Below are positions 6,759 to 9,876 of a DNA stretch of 9,876 nucleotides, piece after piece; position 1 is the stretch's first letter; each line of letters starts with the position of its first letter. Position numbers and translations under genes: made by a program. The notes beneath the pieces are model-generated. The model was not told the origin of the DNA. It worked only from the letters and a program-made list of their open reading frames with translations, and did not search any database. Source of the stretch: Verrucomicrobiota bacterium (GTDB lineage: Bacteria; Verrucomicrobiota; Verrucomicrobiia; Opitutales; Opitutaceae); NCBI GenBank assembly GCA_023447015.1, contig JAEXPG010000647.1, positions 1-9,876 of the forward strand, given 5' to 3'.

Positions 6759-8603
6759 TCAGACACGTTCAGCATCTTCACAATCGATATCGTCGTCTTC
6801 TTCCTCTTCATCGCGGCCGTCGTGGCGGTCGGCCTGATCAAGTCGAAGGGCGAAGGCAAGGACAGCGAGTCCTACTTCCTCGCCGGGCGCGGCCTGAAAT
6901 GGTGGCTGATCGGCGTCTCGCTGATCGCGGCCAACATCTCGTCCGAGCAGTTCGTCGGCATGTCCGGCCAGGCGGCCGACTATCTTGGCATGGCGATCGC
7001 CAGCTACGAATGGATGGCGGCGATCACACTGGTCGTGGTGGCCTTCTTCTTCCTCCCGTACTTCCTGCGCACGGGCATCTTCACCATCCCGCAGTTCCTC
7101 GAGCACCGCTACAACGCCGGCGCCCGCACCATCATGGCGATGGCGTCGATGGTCCTGCTGATCGGCGTGTCGCTGACCGGCGTCATCTATGCCGGCGCGC
7201 TCACGATGAGCGAACTCTTCGCCAACTACAGCTTCTTCGGCCTGACGCTCGGTCTGACCGAATGGTGCTGGATCATCGGTCTGGTGGCCGCGGTCTACGT
7301 CGCGGCGGGCGGTCTCAACGCGTCGGCCTGGGCCGACCTCATCCAGGGCATTGCGCTTATTCTTTGCGGCGCGGTCATTGCTTACTTCGCGATGCAGAAG
7401 CTCGGCCAGACCCCGGTGGCTGCGATCACCGCGGGCGGCCCGAACCCCGATGCGGTGGCGGACGGCGCGAGCGGCCTGACCAAGCTCATCGGGCTCAATC
7501 GCGACAAGCTGACGATGATCCTGCCGGGCAACGACAAGTACATCCCGTGGCTCGCGCTCTGCGTCGGACTGTGGATCCCGAACTTCTACTACTGGGGCCT
7601 CAACCAGTACATCACCCAGCGCATCCTCGGCTCGGCCTCCCTGCGCGAGGGCCAGAAGGGCATCGTGTTCGCGGCGGCGATGAAGCTCATCATCCCGTTC
7701 ATCATCGTGGTGCCCGGCATCATCGCCTTCAACCTGTACAGCAAGGATCTCGCCGCGGCGCATGATCGGGTGAACGAGCGCGCGATCACCCGCGAGTTGG
7801 GCGAGGCGGGATCGAAGACGGTCTTCGTCGTCGACGACACCTGGGTGGCCAAGCACACCGACCTCGCGGCGAAGATCACGGTGCACAATGCCGCCGTGCG
7901 TGCCGCTGGCGGCGCGATCAAGGAGACGCCGATCACCAGCGGCTACAAGTTCGACGCCGCGCTGAACCTGCTCATCAAGAACCTGCTTCCGCAGAATTCC
8001 GGCATGGTGGGCTTCGTGCTCGCTGCGCTGCTCGGCGCGATCGTCAGCTCGCTGGCCGCCGTGCTCAACGCCGCCTCCACCATCTTCACGATGGACATCT
8101 ACCAGCGTCTGATGCGGCCGGACGCCTCGCAGAAGGCGCTCGTCGGCGTCGGTCGCATCTGTGTCGGTGTGTTTGCGGTGATCGGCTGCCTGCTGTCGCC
8201 CAACCTCGACAAGTTCGGCTCGATCTTCACGTACATCCAGGAATTCCAGGGCTACGCCTCGCCCGGCATCCTCGCGGTGTTCGTGTTCGGTCTGCTCAGT
8301 CGCCGCGCACCGGGCTATACCGGCGTGGTGGGCCTGCTGCTCAATCCCGCGCTCTACTTCATCCTGGCGACGTTCGTGCCGTCATTGAACTTCCTCAACC
8401 GCATGGCGGTCTGCTTCGGCACCGTGATGGCGGTGATGTGGATCATCCGGATGCTCAACCCGCTGGATCAGCCGGTGGTCTTCCAGACCAACACGCGGCT
8501 GAACCTCACCGCCTCCGCCGGCTCCAAGACCGCCGGCATCGTCGTGGTGGTGCTCACGTTGGTCCTCTACGTGATCTTCAGCCCGCTCGGTATCGCGCGC
8601 TGA
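6756..8603 (+). CDS. SGLT-type sodium/sugar symporter (SSS family)
   Basis: Inner-membrane sodium:solute symporter of 615 residues, predicted to take up galactose, glucose or a related sugar with sodium. The order of motifs follows Vibrio vSGLT closely: YFLAGRGLKWW, LIAANISSEQFVGMSG, AIASYEWMAA, FTIPQFLEHRYN, WIPNFYYWGLNQYITQR, QKGIVFAAAMKLIIPF, GAIVSSLAAVLN, TIFTMDIYQ and YIQEFQGYASPGILAVF. Sugar-site residues of vSGLT map to Gln65, Glu85, Asn276, Tyr279, Lys310 and Gln495; the vSGLT Ser91 position is Ala88. Sodium-site residues map to Ala58, Ile61, Ala428, Ser431 and Ser432. Many hydrophobic spans agree with a 14-helix fold. The protein is about 70 residues longer than vSGLT (543), mostly through a larger polar loop at about 328-410 and about 20 extra residues near 215-260. 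No sugar-degrading gene is in view, so the exact sugar is inferred. It appears to be a single-gene unit with its own ribosome-binding site and terminator. Confidence 0.93.
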   Translation: MSDTFSIFTIDIVVFFLFIAAVVAVGLIKSKGEGKDSESYFLAGRGLKWWLIGVSLIAANISSEQFVGMSGQAADYLGMAIASYEWMAAITLVVVAFFFLPYFLRTGIFTIPQFLEHRYNAGARTIMAMASMVLLIGVSLTGVIYAGALTMSELFANYSFFGLTLGLTEWCWIIGLVAAVYVAAGGLNASAWADLIQGIALILCGAVIAYFAMQKLGQTPVAAITAGGPNPDAVADGASGLTKLIGLNRDKLTMILPGNDKYIPWLALCVGLWIPNFYYWGLNQYITQRILGSASLREGQKGIVFAAAMKLIIPFIIVVPGIIAFNLYSKDLAAAHDRVNERAITRELGEAGSKTVFVVDDTWVAKHTDLAAKITVHNAAVRAAGGAIKETPITSGYKFDAALNLLIKNLLPQNSGMVGFVLAALLGAIVSSLAAVLNAASTIFTMDIYQRLMRPDASQKALVGVGRICVGVFAVIGCLLSPNLDKFGSIFTYIQEFQGYASPGILAVFVFGLLSRRAPGYTGVVGLLLNPALYFILATFVPSLNFLNRMAVCFGTVMAVMWIIRMLNPLDQPVVFQTNTRLNLTASAGSKTAGIVVVVLTLVLYVIFSPLGIAR

Positions 8604-8630
8604 GCGCGAGTCGTTGGTTTCGTTCTCCGG

Positions 8631-8662
8631 CCCGGTGGTGTCGCGACGCCACCGGGTTTCTT
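8631..8662 (+). terminator. Strong intrinsic terminator of the symporter gene
   Basis: CCCGGTGG (8631-8638) and CCACCGGG (8649-8656) form a perfect 8-base-pair G+C-rich stem with a 10-base loop, followed at once by TTTCTT. It lies 27 bases after the symporter stop codon and implies that transcription ends there. Confidence 0.85.
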
Positions 8663-8851
8663 GTGGCCGCAGCAGTCCAGGCGCCGTCGGTCAGCACCAC
8701 CACAGAAGGGATGTCGCGAGCCGGTCGTCCGACGGCCCTGCCGTAGCGCGTGACCGGCACGAAATATGTCCGGGGAAGATGCTGACAGACCCGGCCGTTT
8801 TTGCCATCAACGGCGTCGTTCCCTGTGGCGGCAGCTCCCCCCCTCTCCCTT

Positions 8852-9876
8852 ATGCGGAAATCGTTCATCCTTCGGCTCGGTCTCGGTGTGGCGCTGGGCC
8901 TCGCGTGGGGCGGCGGCGGATTGCGCGGCGACGACGAGGCCGGGGCGGTCCCTCCGGTGGAAGCCGCGTACGCGCTGGAGGCGCTCGCGCCGACGCTGAC
9001 CACTCCCGCGGCCGCGTTCGCCTTCGTGCGCGACCAGACCGCCTACGAACCGTACGGTGGCGTGATGAAGGGGGCGGCCGGCACGCTGCTCACCCGCGGC
9101 GGCAACCATTGTGATCAGGCGCTGCTGTTGCAGAAACTCCTTGCCGCGCAGGGGGTCGAGGCGCAGCTGGCGGTGGCCAACCTTACTGCGGAAGAAGCGG
9201 TGCGGCGCCTGGTTGCGGCGAGCGCGCGCCCGTCGGCGACCCGGCTCGTGCTGGAATCGCTGCCGGCGGTGAGCCGCCGCGGAGCGGATGACGCCAAACG
9301 CCAGAAGGTGCGTGCGAAGCTGCAGAAGCGGATGGACGACCGGGCCGCCGGGCTGAAAGCGCGCGAGGCGGTGCGGCCGGAGTGGACCGAGCCGGCGACG
9401 CGGGGGCTGGTGGTGAAGCCGATCGAGGCGCCACGCGAGCTGGTCTGGGTGCGGGCCGTGATCGACGGGCAAACCGTGGCCCTCGACCCGAGTCTGCCGA
9501 CGGCCGCGATCGGCGACGTTCCGGTCGTCGACGGCGAGGCGGCCGAGTGGATCGACCCGCCGGCGGAGGCCCATCATCGCCTCACCGTGCGGATGGCCCT
9601 GGAGAATCTCGACTCCGGCGGTGGCCTGCGGCGCCGCGAACTGCTGGAGCGTACGTTCACGGCGGAGGCACTGCAGGGCGTCGGGCTGCGGCTTGCCTTG
9701 TTGCCGCGCACCGCGGGCCGGGCGCAGGGCGATTTCCGGTGGCAACTGTATTCAGGGAGCGAGACCGCGGAGAGCGAACCGTTCCGCCTCGCCGGAAATC
9801 CGGCTGGTGCGGAAGGGGCGGTCGCCGAGCCCGTCGGCTTCGGCGGACTCTTCGGGGGGGACGAGGAAGAGGAGCC
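8852..9876 (+). CDS. Exported transglutaminase-like protein (partial, runs off right edge)
   Basis: The frame is open from ATG 8852 to the window end, giving 341 residues with no stop. The N-terminus MRKSFILRLGLGVALGLAWG is a Sec-type signal peptide, probably cleaved near residues 20-27, so the protein should act in the periplasm or envelope. FVRDQTAYEPYGGVMKGA (58-75), then TLLTRGGNHCDQALLLQKLL, resembles a transglutaminase-like core seen in exported bacterial proteins. VWVRAVIDGQTVALDPSLP (198-216) resembles the later His/Asp part. The papain-like triad looks degenerate: the usual Cys position appears to be His86 with Cys87 beside it, the usual His before VWV is Leu197, and only Asp212 is in place. 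A charged, probably helical segment (about 143-173) sits between the two parts, and the visible end is Gly- and Glu-rich. No Shine-Dalgarno precedes the ATG; a pyrimidine tract does. An in-frame GTG at 8825 would weaken the signal peptide. Substrate is unknown. Confidence 0.65.
   Translation, partial: MRKSFILRLGLGVALGLAWGGGGLRGDDEAGAVPPVEAAYALEALAPTLTTPAAAFAFVRDQTAYEPYGGVMKGAAGTLLTRGGNHCDQALLLQKLLAAQGVEAQLAVANLTAEEAVRRLVAASARPSATRLVLESLPAVSRRGADDAKRQKVRAKLQKRMDDRAAGLKAREAVRPEWTEPATRGLVVKPIEAPRELVWVRAVIDGQTVALDPSLPTAAIGDVPVVDGEAAEWIDPPAEAHHRLTVRMALENLDSGGGLRRRELLERTFTAEALQGVGLRLALLPRTAGRAQGDFRWQLYSGSETAESEPFRLAGNPAGAEGAVAEPVGFGGLFGGDEEEE

Noticed and set aside
6359..7765. Plus-strand frame of 468 codons overlapping the start of the symporter
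   Set aside because: It is out of frame with the symporter, is rich in Arg/His/Pro, and spans the helicase end, the intergenic hairpins and the symporter start.
8807..9745. Minus-strand frame of 312 codons at the right end
   Set aside because: It lies opposite the signal-peptide-bearing transglutaminase-like gene, and its translation has no recognisable domain or plausible start.

Overview
The window is high-GC bacterial DNA with ordinary chromosomal gene content. The protein families, the G+C-rich codon choice and the style of the recombination nuclease pair fit Verrucomicrobiota, perhaps Opitutaceae. That placement is an inference from memory of such proteins, not from a search. No phage, insertion sequence, CRISPR array, tRNA or rRNA was seen.

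Layout. (1) Positions 1-96, minus strand: the first 32 codons of an exported protein that runs off the left edge. (2) Positions 97-334: a divergent intergenic region with two abutting short inverted repeats and a G-rich patch. (3) Positions 335-6459, plus strand: a two-gene operon joined by an ATGA overlap. It encodes an AddB-like PD-(D/E)XK nuclease protein and an AddA-like UvrD/Rep-type helicase-nuclease. Together they most likely form the heterodimer that resects DNA double-strand ends for recombination. The AddB-like partner lacks a Walker A motif and the cysteine set of the iron-sulfur nuclease fold seen in classical AddB. (4) Positions 6460-6755: a 296-base intergenic region with several hairpins, a probable operon terminator, a repeated TTTCGCGAA element and a C-rich, G-poor leader. 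(5) Positions 6756-8603, plus strand: an SGLT-type sodium/sugar symporter that keeps nearly all galactose- and sodium-site residues of Vibrio vSGLT and carries an enlarged loop. A strong intrinsic terminator follows it at 8631-8662. (6) Positions 8663-8851: a short intergenic stretch in which I see nothing definite beyond a pyrimidine-rich tract at its end. (7) Positions 8852-9876, plus strand: the first 341 codons of an exported transglutaminase-like protein, open at the right edge, whose catalytic residues look degenerate.

The units are probably functionally independent: DNA repair (addBA), sugar uptake (the symporter) and an envelope or periplasmic protein. I found no convincing new multi-gene system. 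The points most worth checking are the metal-cluster-free AddB, the degenerate transglutaminase-like protein, the symporter loop insertion and the repeated palindromes upstream of the symporter.
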